From assembly GCF_023053635.1 (NCBI RefSeq), contig NC_086187.1, positions 29,612,501 through 29,676,500 on the forward strand: a stretch of 64,000 nucleotides of DNA, in the 5' to 3' direction. This DNA comes from Elgaria multicarinata webbii (taxonomy: Eukaryota > Chordata > Lepidosauria > Squamata > Anguidae). Shown one piece after another: positions 38,803 through 50,300 of the stretch. The notes under the pieces are model-generated. The model did not search any database, was not told the origin of the DNA, and saw nothing but the letters and a program-made list of their open reading frames with translations. The stretch's first letter is position 1; every line of letters starts with the position of its first letter. Position numbers and translations under genes: made by a program.

Positions 38803-39309
38803 ACATCCGGGCTGTTTTTGATGTTAGATGGTTTATTTAAAATTGTGGTACACCACCTTGATGGCTTTTTAGTAGATAAGCCAGTAGATAAATGCTAATA
38901 ATAAATAACCCCCCTCCATCCTGGCTGGATTTACCTGCAGCTGAGCCCCCTGCCCTCCAACTTTCTGCTGGCAACTTCCACTGCTGAGGCCATCCGAGCA
39001 GCCTGGCCACTGTGCTTCAAGCCACAGCCTCCTGCTGCACTTTGCCACTCAGAATCCATTGCCTGAATTTGCTGTTTTCCTCATCCTTCCCGATCTGCAT
39101 TCCTTTTGTGTCTTGCCACTTAGAGTGGGCGTGTAGGCAGGGGCCATCTTGCCATTTCCGATCTATGGAAGCTGCTCTATGGAGCCCTTCTTGGCCGAAG
39201 GGTGGGATAAAAAGGCTTTGGAATCAACCAATCGATAAACATCCCCCTCTTTAAAGCCATTTGAAGCCCCGTATCTTGTGACGGTGAACTCCGTGGGCCT
39301 GGAAGACGA

Positions 39310-39485
39310 AGAGCCGGCGTGGTGTCGTGCTTGGGACTGGGAGGCAGGAGACCTGGGTTCAAGTCGCCACTCAGTCTCGGCCTAATCTACCTCACAGGGT
39401 TATTGTGAAGATAGGATGGCGAGGAGGCCCACGTAAACCACCTTGGGCCCTTGTAGGCGGAAAGTGGGATGTAAATGTAAGTAGT
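39310..39485 (+). mobile_element. tRNA-derived SINE (Sauria-SINE-like)
   Basis: GCCGGCGTGGTGTCGTGCTT, B-box-like CTGGGTTCAAGTC, CTACCTCACAGGGTTATTGT and GCGGAAAGTGGGATGTAAAT form a nearly full-length copy just upstream of the TXNDC11 CpG island. Confidence 0.75.
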
Positions 39486-39639
39486 AATATACTACCACTA
39501 CTACTACCACTACCGTATTTCCTACCCGCCTGTCAAGACCGGTCTTCCCAAGGCAGGCAGGCCGAAGGGGCCCACGGAAGCCATCTTGGGCTCCTTGCAG
39601 AAGGGGAAACGGCCAGATGTCAGAATAGTCCTACACGGA

Positions 39640-40400
39640 AAGCACGGGCCCGTCGAGCCCAAGGCCGCCCCCGGCCCTCTCCCAACCCACCCGCCCCGCC
39701 AAGCGCCCTCCGAGGGACGGAGGCTCCGCTTGACCCGCTCAGCCGCCGCCCGCCCCGTCCGCTCGAAGCGCTCAAGCGCCGCCGCCCGAGGCGGGATCCC
39801 GGCGGCTTCCTCAGCAGTCATCGCGCCGCCATCGCCTCGCCTCGCCTCGCCTCGCCACGGGCCCGCGCTCAGCCGCCTTTCCGCGCGCGAGGGGGCCTGA
39901 GGGGTGGGGTGAGGCGGCCGCGGGCGGGCCGGCGGGCGGGCGCGCTGGGCTCGACGGGGCCTGGCGCTGCTCGGCCTCGTCATCAGGCCGGCTGGGCGGG
40001 GAGACGTGGCGGCGCCCGGTTCGCCGCGGCGGCGGCGGCCGTCCGAGAGGCGACGTGTGCGCGCGTGAGGGGCTCACTCGGCCCCGCCTAGGGCGGCCAG
40101 GCCGGCAGGGAGGGAGGGGATGTCGGCATGCGGAGGCCCCGGCTGCCACTCGCCCTCCTCCGCGCCGCCTCAGGCCTCGCCGCCGCCGCCGCCTCAGCAG
40201 CAGCAGCAGCAGCAGCAGCAGTCAGGCCGGCTGGGCGCTTCCCGCATGGCCCGGCGGCTCGAGGTGCTGTGCGGCGCCGCGGTGGTGCTGGGCTGCGCCT
40301 TCCTCATCGCCCTCAAAGTCACCTGCAGGTAAGACCCGCTCGGGCTAGGAAACGAGGCTCACCTGAGGAGGGGGGAGGGGCTCCCGCCGGGCCCCCCACG
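39640..40400 (+). promoter_or_regulatory. CpG-rich promoter of TXNDC11
   Basis: CpG dinucleotides are dense from about 39,640 to 40,400. A (CCTCG)n run is at about 39,836-39,856 and a YY1-like GCCATCTTGG is at 39,580, just upstream. No TATA box is visible. Long open frames on both strands here come from base composition. Confidence 0.75.
40120..40328 (+). CDS. TXNDC11: TXNDC11 exon 1
   Basis: MSACGGPG fits the human MSECGGRG start. The exon encodes PPPPP followed by nine Gln ((CAG)9 at 40,195-40,221), then the transmembrane helix. The donor is CAG/GTAAGA. A downstream in-frame ATG at 40,246 (MARRLEVLC) could also serve. Confidence 0.88.
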
Positions 40401-43400
40401 CCTGAAACAGGATGGGGAGGCCGCGACCCGCACGCTTCCCCCCCCCCCATGCAGACCCCCGTGCCCTCCCACCTCCCCCGGTGCCTCTGAATCAGCGGGG
40501 GCCCAGAATCAAGAGGGCTTCATCCGGCTGAGTTCGTGGCTGTTTCTTTGTAGCCGCCCAGAGAGCTTTGGCTGTTGGCCGGACTAAAAGGGCAAGTGGA
40601 ATGGCTTAGCCCCCAGGTATGTCGCCGTAGGGCAGCCCAGAGAAACGAAGGCGGCGATCCTGTGCACACGTCTCTGCGAGGAAGTCCCACTGAATGCAGT
40701 AGGCCTCACCTCAGAGGAAACGCGCGTGGGATCGCGTCGCAAACCTCCAAGGTGCTGAGCAACCATTTAATATCAGGCTGCTATCCTGTGCATGTTTAGC
40801 ATGGCTGGAGGATGCTGGGATTTGTAGGACTTTTTTCTGCCCAGGAATAGGATTGTCCCTTTTCCTGGGAGTAAGGCCCATGGAACCCAGTAGGAATTAC
40901 TTCTGAGTAGACATGAATAAAGTATTATAAATCCTTACAATTTATTTATTTATTTATTTATTACACTTATATACCGCCCCCATAGCCAGGGCTCTCTGGG
41001 CGGTTTACAGAAATTCTAAAATTAAGATAAAAACGAGTATACAAAAGTTACAATTCTAAAACACAGAACATACACACATAAAGCATTAAAAACCGTTAAA
41101 AACTAAACATGTGGGTGATTAAGATGTGCCGCCATATGCCTGGGCAAAGAGGAAAGTCTTAACCTGGCGGTGGAAAGATAGCAGCATTGGCGCCAGGCAA
41201 GCCTCGTCAGGGAGATCATTCCACAGTCTGGGAGCCACCACCGAAAAGGCCCTGTCCCTCGTTGCTACACTCCAAGCCTCTCTCAGAGTAGGCACCCAGA
41301 GGAGGACCTTAGATGTTGAACGCAGTGACCGGGTATATTCACGTCGGGAGAGGCGTTATGTCATGTATTGTGGTCCCAATCCGTGTAAAGCTTTATAGGT
41401 CAAAACCAGCACCTTGAATTCAACAATTAACAATTAAAAACAAATAAATCCATCCAACATTAGTTTCCCTGCCAGGCTTTTTTCCTCCCATGACTTTCGA
41501 GGTGGGCGGTGGTGGTAGAGGAGCAGTAGTTTCTTCTGATTAATTAACATGAGATTGGGGCAGATGTCTTATGGGTGGGTTGCAGGACAGTTTGGGGAGA
41601 GGGGTGTCTGGACCGTCTCCCTGGCCCTTGTACCAGGAACAACCACCAGCAAGCTCCCTGGACAATGGAAGAAGAGCATTGCTGGATGATTGGACTGAGG
41701 TGAGGCCATCCAGTCTGTCCCCCCTGGTTCTAGCAGGGGCCAGAGTGAAAGCCATGAGCAGAGCATGAGGGCGACAGCCCTGTCCTGCTCCTTAGCCCCA
41801 GCACCTGTGTCTCAGGCTGCTTTATATGAATACAATAACAGCCTTGTTGGGTCAGAGTTAAGGTGGTTTCTGTGGCCAACAGATTGAGAGTACAACATTC
41901 TGTCGGCAAGAGAAACCAACCAGATGATTTCAACACTGAATCGTTACTGAGTAATTTGCTGCTACCTGCATTTTTGCACTCTTGGTTGGGTCTTTCAGGC
42001 TACCCCCTTCTGCGCGGTACGCTCTTTTTTGACAGTCTGCCACTCTAATCAAGGTGGCTTGAAACCTCCAATGGTGGCTGGCTCATTTAGGCAAAGGTTT
42101 CCGCTTGGCTATTGGCCTCATGTCCTCCTTGTGGGCTTCCTGGAGACATCTGGAGACACCTGCTTGGCCACTGCAAGAAACAGAGTGCTGGATTGGATCG
42201 GCCTTTGCTCCAGCCTGACACAGTCCTCTTATACGTATGTTGTTATGAGTCAGACCAGCCTTCCCCAACCTGTTGCCCTCCAGATGTGTTGGACTACAAG
42301 TCCCATCCTCCTCCAGCAGAATGCTAGAATCATAGAATAGTAGAGTTGGAAGGGGTCTATAAGGCCATCGAGTCCAATCCCCTGCTCAATGCAGGAATCT
42401 ACCTTATGGTATGTTGCCACCAAAATGGCATGTTGACCATGATATCCTTCTGGACTGTCTCTGGGAGTTGAAGGCACTGTTTAACAGTGGCTCAACTCCT
42501 ACCTGTGGGGTCAGTTCCAGAGAATAGCATTGGGTGGCTGCACTTCAGCCTCGTGGCAGCCGAACTCTGGAGTACCACAGGACACCATCTTGTCCCCAAT
42601 GTTATGTAATATCTATAAGAAGTATTGTGAATGGTCATTAGGAGACTTTTAAGGTGTACTTGCAAAATGATTTATATGTGCGTGCATAAATAAAATGTCC
42701 GAATGCAACAAAGACATGTTTGCAAATACATATATTATTGATTGACTGATTAAAGTGTTCTGCACTGCCTTTCAGTCAACAGATGGTGTACAATACACAG
42801 TTTTAAAACACTAAATACAGAGGAACTTTACCAGGAATCTGCTGTTGGCTGCAGCAAGAAATATGTGTGTAGTGGCAGGTATAGTTTACTGCCACGTATA
42901 GTTTACTGCCATGTAATGTTTGGTTTTAGGTGTGCAAGAAAGTGACGGGGGCTGGGGTTTGTCATGGCTGTTGGCTAGAGGTAAAAATGGTGGCAGCTCT
43001 AGTTTCAGGGGCCACATCCTTCCATGAATCATATTTTCAGCCAAGGAATATAAATGTGGTTCTGTACAGAAAAGTTTTTAAATAGCAGAGTGCTTTGAAA
43101 GATCTTCTTTGACACCAGCTAACAATAAAAGGATGGTAATGAATAGAAATACAGTCCATATAAATCTAATACTGTAGAACAGGTGATTAACAATAATTAA
43201 GTGTTATGATAATGAGTTTCTAATTGTAGTTATGCAAACTGAGCTATCGGGCTGTTGTAACAGGCTGAAATAAACAGGTAGAGAAACGCAGCTGTACGTT
43301 GCTCTTTCAGCTAACGGGGGTGGGGGGAGACTGAGGTTGTGTCATGGGATTGTTGCTCTGCCCTTCATCTTTGGATGAATTTGTGTGTACCTTGCAAGAA

Positions 43401-44341
43401 CACCCCTTTATCTAGTTAAGCATCCCATTTCTGGGAAGTCCACAAGCAAGGTGTAAGGAAGGGCAATCAAGTAGATGACACTTGAGTTGAATGGGACGGG
43501 CAGGCAAAAGGAAGTCCTCCTTCACATGGCGCATAACTTGCCTTTGCCATTCATTGCCACAAGATGTGTGGTGGGTGCCTCCAGAGTGGATGGCTTTAAA
43601 AGGTGATTAGACAAATTCCTGGAGGAGAAGGCTACCAGTGGCTACTAGTCCTGACGGCCAACTGCTACACGGTCAGAAGCAGCATGCCTCTGAACCCCAG
43701 CTGCAGGCAAACAACTGCGGAAGAGGGCTATGGCCCCCATGTCGTGCGTGTGGGCTTCCCTGCAAAGCATCGGATTGGCCCCTGTGGGGAAGTGGATGCC
43801 GGACCAGCAGGGGTCTTCTTGGGATGGGTTGTGGATCAGTTTCCATAAGGTTTTCCATAAGTCCTGTACTCCCTTATTCTAGTTTCAGCTGGGAAAGCAA
43901 AGACCAAGGGAAGGCAGGTGTAATTCGTAGAGTTCGTGACACCTGACAAATGTCTGTCTCTCAACCCCCACCCCTACCCCAACCCCCTCCCAGCCGTGCA
44001 AAAGATGTGACGATGCCAGCGAAGCCTCCGGTCAGCTTCTTCTCTTCGTCGTCTCCAATCCACGATCTGTTCCTTGGGCAGCTGGATCGTGCAGAGGACA
44101 TCCGCCAAGATTCAGAAGTCACGCTGTTCTTCTTCTATGCTCCTTGGTGTGGACAGTCCGTGGCAGCGAGGGAAGAGATTGAGAAAGTGGCAGCCAGTCT
44201 GGCAGACCAGGTAATGTGGTGTGGGCAAGAGGGCAGCCCTGGCTTCAACCTGTTTTCCTCTTTACAAAAGGCTTTTGCCTTGGGGAACCTTTGGGGTGCG
44301 ATCCGCAGAGGACTTTGGTGGTGGTGAAGATGATGATATTG

Positions 44342-44373
<32 letters not shown>

Positions 44374-47300
44374 GATGATAGCAGTCAGGAGCTCCACACC
44401 CCTCTTCTAAAACTGTCCCCAAAAGTTTGGGGATCCTCCTGTGCTGTATTCCAGGATATGTGAAGGTCTGCCTTTGAAATCCTCCTCCTCCTTATGCATG
44501 GAAGTGCTTTGGATACTAGTAATAATAATGGTAGTGGCCAGGAGAACCTGAAGATGCAGGTGTGCACATAGGATCCTTCTCAGTCGCCTACTTCTGCCAG
44601 CAGCTCCCCACTCCTCCCTTCAAGCCATCCTCAAAGATTGGGGGATCCTCCTGTGCATCAATTCAGAAGGAGTGAGGGGCTGCCTGCCTCTGGAAATACT
44701 CTTCCTCATGCACAAAAGCTTTTTGGATCCTTACAATACATTAGTGGCAGTAGTAATGGAAAATTCTTAAATCTTTGCAAAGGTTTTTCTAGTTCTCTCT
44801 ATTCCATTCCATTGGATTGGGTTTTTTTTGGCAGCTTGAAATGTTTCTTGTTATGCTATTCAGTAAGAGAGAACTAACGGCTGCTCTGTATATAATACCT
44901 TCATAGAGGACTTATTTTCTTGTTTAGCTGCTGCCTGCTTGTTGTGGTCACTGTCGCAGGCCCTATTTCAAGTTCCCTCAATTCAGGAAATTGCAGCAAT
45001 AATTGCAGTGACTTAGAATCATAGAATAGTAGAGTTGGAAGGAGCCTATAAGGCCATTGAGTCCAACCCCCGCTCAGTGCAGGAACCAACCCTAAAGCAT
45101 CCCTGACAGATGGCTGTCCAGCTGCCTCTTGAATGCCTCTAGTGTGCTCTAACAGTCAGGAAGTTTTTCCTGATGTCCAGCCGGAATCTGGCTTCCTGTA
45201 ACTTGAGTCCATTATTCCGTGTCCTGCAGTCTGGGATGATTGAGAAGAGATCCTGGCCCTCCTCTGCGTGACAACCTTTTAAGTATTTGAGGAGTGCTAT
45301 CCTGTCTTGCCTCAATCTTCCCTTCTCCAGGCTAAACATGCCCAGTTCTTTCAGTCTCTCCTCATAGGGCTTTGTTTCCAGACCCCTGATCATCCTGGTT
45401 GCCCTCCTCTGAACATGCTCCAGCTTGTCTGCATCCTTCTTGAAGTGCGGTGCCCAGAACTGGATGCAATTTTCAAGATGAGGCCTAACCAAGGCCGAAT
45501 AGAGGGGAACCAGTATCTCATGCGATTTGGAAGCTATACTTCTATTAATACAGCCCAAAATAGTATTTGCTTTTTTTTGCAGCCACATCACACTGTTGGC
45601 TCATATTCAGCTTGTGATCTACAACAATTCCAAGATCCTTCTCGTTTGTAGTATTGCTGAGCCAAGTACCCCCATCTTGTAACTGTGCATTTGGTTTCTT
45701 TTTCCTAGATGTAGAACTTAGCATTTATCCCTATTAAATTTCATTCTGTTGTTTTCAGCCCAGCATTCCAGCCTATCAGGGTGTTAGCTATCCCACCCAA
45801 TTTTGTGTCATCTGCAAATTTGATAAGCATTCCCTGCACATCCTCATCCAAATCATTAATAAAAATGACTGAGCCCTGTGGTACCCTACTCGTTACTTCC
45901 TCCCAGTTTGAGAAGGTTCCATTGATAAGCACTCTTTGAGTCCCGATTCTGTAGCTGACTGTGAATCCACCTAATAGTTGCTCCATCTAGCCCACTTTTA
46001 GCTAGTTTGTTAATTGGAATATCATGGGGCACTTTGTCAGAAGCTTTGCTGAAGTCAAGATATATGACGTCCACAGCATTCCTGCAGTCCACAAGGGAGG
46101 TTACCCGATCAAAAAATGAGATCAGATTAGTCTGACAGGATTTGTTCTTGACAAATCCATGTTGGCTTCTAGTAATCACTGCATTGTTTTCAAGATGCTT
46201 ACAGACTGACATCTTTATAATATGCTCCAAAATTTTCCCAGGGATAGATGTCCTTTTCTTGGGCCACTTCCATGTTATGGCGTGGCCTCCCTCGGCAGGG
46301 CGCTATCTAAATGCACTGAACGCCCTGGGGTGGGTGTGCGGTGGCACTGCGCTGTATGTACACTGCCGCTGCTCACCCACCCCTGGGCTTTCCGGTGAAG
46401 CTGCGGAGAAAAAGGGTCAGGGACGTATTCTGACTTCTATCTCTGGAGTGAGGCCACTATGGCAAACCCACTCTGACCTCCTCCAGAGTCACAGCAGAGG
46501 CATGGCCACCCATGTTCCCCAGCCACTGGAGCACACAGGCCCACTGCCTCTGCTACTGGAGGTAGCACATAGCTCTCAGGACCAGTAGCCATGGATCGCC
46601 TTCTCCTCCGGGAATTAATCCAACCCCCTTTTAAAGCTATCCAAATTGGTGGCCATCATCACATCTTGTGGTAGCGAGTTCCAGAGCTTAACTATACGCT
46701 GTATGAAGACGTCCTTCTTTTTATCTCTCTGGAATAAATTTATTTATTGTTATTTATTATTAACCATATTAATATTCCTGCTTCTCATTTGAAACAAATC
46801 CCAAAGTAGCTTAAAAAACAATAAAATCAAACAAAACAAACAAGCAAAAATATCCACACACAAACAAAAGCGCTAGTATCATGAGGCTGTGTACAAAGAC
46901 AGCGGATGGCCGGGGGAAGCCCAGAGCGTGCGGGTGTGTCCTCAGCAAACCCCTGAAATGCACCACTGCTGAGGCTGCCGGATGCACTTCAGAGGGAAGA
47001 CCCTTCCGCAGGTGGGTGCCTCGGCACAGAAGGCCCATCTCCGGCAACCAGCTCTCTGTAGGCGTGGCACGGATAACTGGTCCTTGACTGAAGGCTGGGG
47101 GTTTGTTTATTGGTTTATTTTTAAAATAGATTTATGTAACACTGAACATGTTTAAAAATATCTCTTAGCGGAAACTATCTGGGAAGTTGGCATAGAGGGA
47201 GACATTCCTAGAGAAAACCTGATCCTGAATTACATAAGGGGCTATATCTCTCTCCTTATGAACACCTTGCGCCTCGCCTGGTAGCGGAGGGGGAGCCAGT

Positions 47301-50300
47301 GCAGGTGCTTTAGAACAGGTGTGATAGAGGAGGGCCTCAAGGCGCCCCAGTTAGCCACGTTTGGTGGTTTCCTTGCTGCTTTTAAACATATTTTGATACA
47401 GCTGCAAGTAGTTTGAACCTATGCTGTCTGCTGCCTTGACTGTTTGGAAAGGTGGCATAGATATATTTTAAATAAATGGGTATTTCCCATATGTACCTGT
47501 GAAAATGGATGGTAGGTTGACCAATATAGTGATCTGTTGGGCATTTGTTTTGTATACCAAAAACCTGTGTAGTTGTTTGATGAGTGGGGGGGAAACAGCC
47601 TTTTTTTACAACAACCGAAATGGAAGTCAATATCCCAAATCCAGGTTTGGGAATTGTAGCTTGATTGGTGCCTTCTCCGCCTTGTGAACTGCCCAGAGTG
47701 CTTTGGCTATCGGACAGTGTAGAAATGTAATAAATGAAATGAAACCCTCTAAGCCAGCTGGCGGCTCCCAGAGCAGCCACTCCTCTCCCCAGCCCCACAA
47801 GGCCTGGAGCTGGGAAGGGCTCTTGCCCTGTGGCTGGAAGGGGTTTCTCAGGGGTTACGCCGGTCCTTCTTGCAGCTTCTCAACGCCTCCCCTGGTCCCA
47901 AAGGTGGCTGTGCAGTGTGCATGGCTCCCGAAGTGGAGTGCGGTTCATGGCAAACATCTGTGATTTTCCCCCCTGCAGGTTTTGTTTGTGGCAATCAACT
48001 GCTGGTGGAACCAAGGGAAATGCAGGAAGCAGAAGCATTTCTTTTACTTTCCTGTGATATATTTGTACCATCGGAGGTGAGACTTTTGCTAATGCCTTTT
48101 GCCACAGATAGGCAGAGCTGCTGTTTGAAAGGCTGCATATGTTAGATGTGGCCAGCCAGCTGGCCTTGGGAGAACTGAACCACGCTTCGTTACAGAACGT
48201 GGTCAGTTCAGTCACCACTTGTTTCATGCTGAGGAATTACGTGGGCCTTTGGCTCTTGGGGACAGTCTCTTCTGCTAGGCACATTTAGCTCCTTTGACCC
48301 AATACTCTCCGCTCCTTTCTTAATTTCTTAAGGAAATAATCTACTGAGATTAAGGGAGTTTTGTTTCTTGTTAAGAGTAGAATTATGTAACCTCCTGAAC
48401 CTCTGTGAATGTTCTTATTTGCCAGCTTCCTGGAGGTGTAGAAATGAGTTATGTCATTTTGGGTTTCATGTGAAGGTTGTGCAGTGTCTTAATTTGGCAA
48501 TTTTGGTTCTTGCTCAATGAAATACGATGATCTACTGCATGGCACATGACCAGACATTCGTGATGACGGAATGATGGCTTCTCGTTCACAATTCCATCAC
48601 GTGGAGGCTTTCCTAATATAGTGGCAAACGATATGATACATTTCTGTTAATTACAAGACAGAGGATTGGGGTGACGTGTGTGTGTGTAATAAAACCAGCA
48701 GTAAGTAAGCAGCTGAGGTGTTTTGATTCCAAAAGGGAAGATTTTGGGAAACCAAGAAGGTTAATTAGAGGGATGTTGGGCTTTGAAATTCAGACCTTTA
48801 ATGCAGGAACAAGCCAAAATGTATTTAAATTGCCATTATCTGCATTATCAACACTGCCAGGTTTTCAGATTTGATGATCTTGCAAAACTGGTAACCTGGG
48901 TGAGTTGCTTCATGTTGCGTCTTGATGCCAACGGCTGCGTGGTTGCTGTAGCTGGAGTGGGAGCTGACGTAAGGACAGCGGAGGTTTGGGATCTGTCGAG
49001 GCAGCCAGAAGGTTGACTGTGGCTGTTCCATCTGTCCTGCCTCCCTGTTTGCATTTTTTCACTGTCCTCCAAAGTCCCACATTTCAGAGTAGAGTTGGGG
49101 TGCGGTGCTAACCCTTTATGACATGCACCTGCAACTGTCTTTGTGGTGACCGAATGCACCATCTGTCCAGTACAGAATGCCCTGAAACAGGGCCCGGGTG
49201 CCAGGGGAGAATTCAAGCTGCTTAACTTGATGTCTGCAATCATTAAGACTCTTTGCAGAAGGGCTAAATGGAACGGCCACTTGGGGCTATGATGAAAAGC
49301 GTCACAGAACGGCCGTAACATGTTTGTTAGAACCAAGTGCTCACAGAAGCAAGGAAAGAGCAAGGGCTTGGGATAGGCTTGGGGTGAAGGGGCCTCTCGG
49401 GCTGCCTGATTCTCTGGCTTTACCCACCACAAACGTATGTCAGGCAGGAGGTGCCCCAAGCAAAGCCATAATTTGAGACTGCCTTACGCCACTGAGCGCT
49501 GCTGTTCATCCGCAGCCTCCATGGTGCTTCAGGTGACCTTGTCTCTGGTCAGCTGAGCGGAGGAGTGGACAACCGCAGGAGGGTTGGCCTGGCTCTGGGC
49601 TGTAGCAGACCTGGGGGCCCCTTTCTTCTCTCCAAGGCGGGCTCAAAGACTTTCTGCCCGTGCCACCGACATAAGAAAGGGATTTCCCTTTGCACAGCTC
49701 ATCCTCCGTCAGAAAGCGGAAATCACATGGCACTTCCCTTGCTCCCTTGAGCCAGGACTCGCAGCTGCCGGCTTCTGCCAGTCCTGGACCAGTCTCTTCC
49801 CGTGATCGGCCCATGAGCTGCGTGGGAAGGAACCTCTTGGTTTGGCCGGCACTGGCAGAGAGAGGACCGGAGCCCTGTCTTCCCTGTGCAGGGAGGAAGA
49901 AGTGGGCGTCGCATCACCAGTGCTCTCTTGGGAGGGGGATGGGCTTTGGGGCGCCATCTGGCCCCCACTGGGCTTGGCTCAGGGGGCAGTCTGGCTCCCA
50001 GGCGAAAAGTGGGGGCCTCCCCTCTTCTAGGCAGTAATTCAGATGCATTTAACATTTCTGTTCCAAACATTCTTTGTCAGGCCGCTTTAGCCTTTGCCAG
50101 CTCAAGGTCTGTTTTTGATAGCTTGGTGATTGCATTTTAATGCATTTTAATTTTCAAACTTTTAATGCAGTGTTTTTTCTTTTTCTTTTTCTTTAATATT
50201 AGCTTTGGGCCCATCGAATACAAAGGCCCAATGAATGCCATTTACATTGAAAAATTTGTTCGCCGAGTGATGACTCCCTTGCTGTACATCTCGTCTCGAT

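Noticed and set aside
39327-40149. 254-codon frame and opposite frames upstream of TXNDC11
   Set aside because: These are CpG-island composition artefacts of Arg/Ala/Pro-rich type. The conserved start of TXNDC11 is in another frame at 40,120.
44135-44463. Poly-His, poly-Asp and poly-Met reading frames
   Set aside because: They are translations of the (GAT)n microsatellite in TXNDC11 intron 2.
48848-49459. 203-codon minus-strand open frame in TXNDC11 intron 3
   Set aside because: It has no recognisable domain and no splice-consistent neighbours. Long chance frames are common in this base composition.
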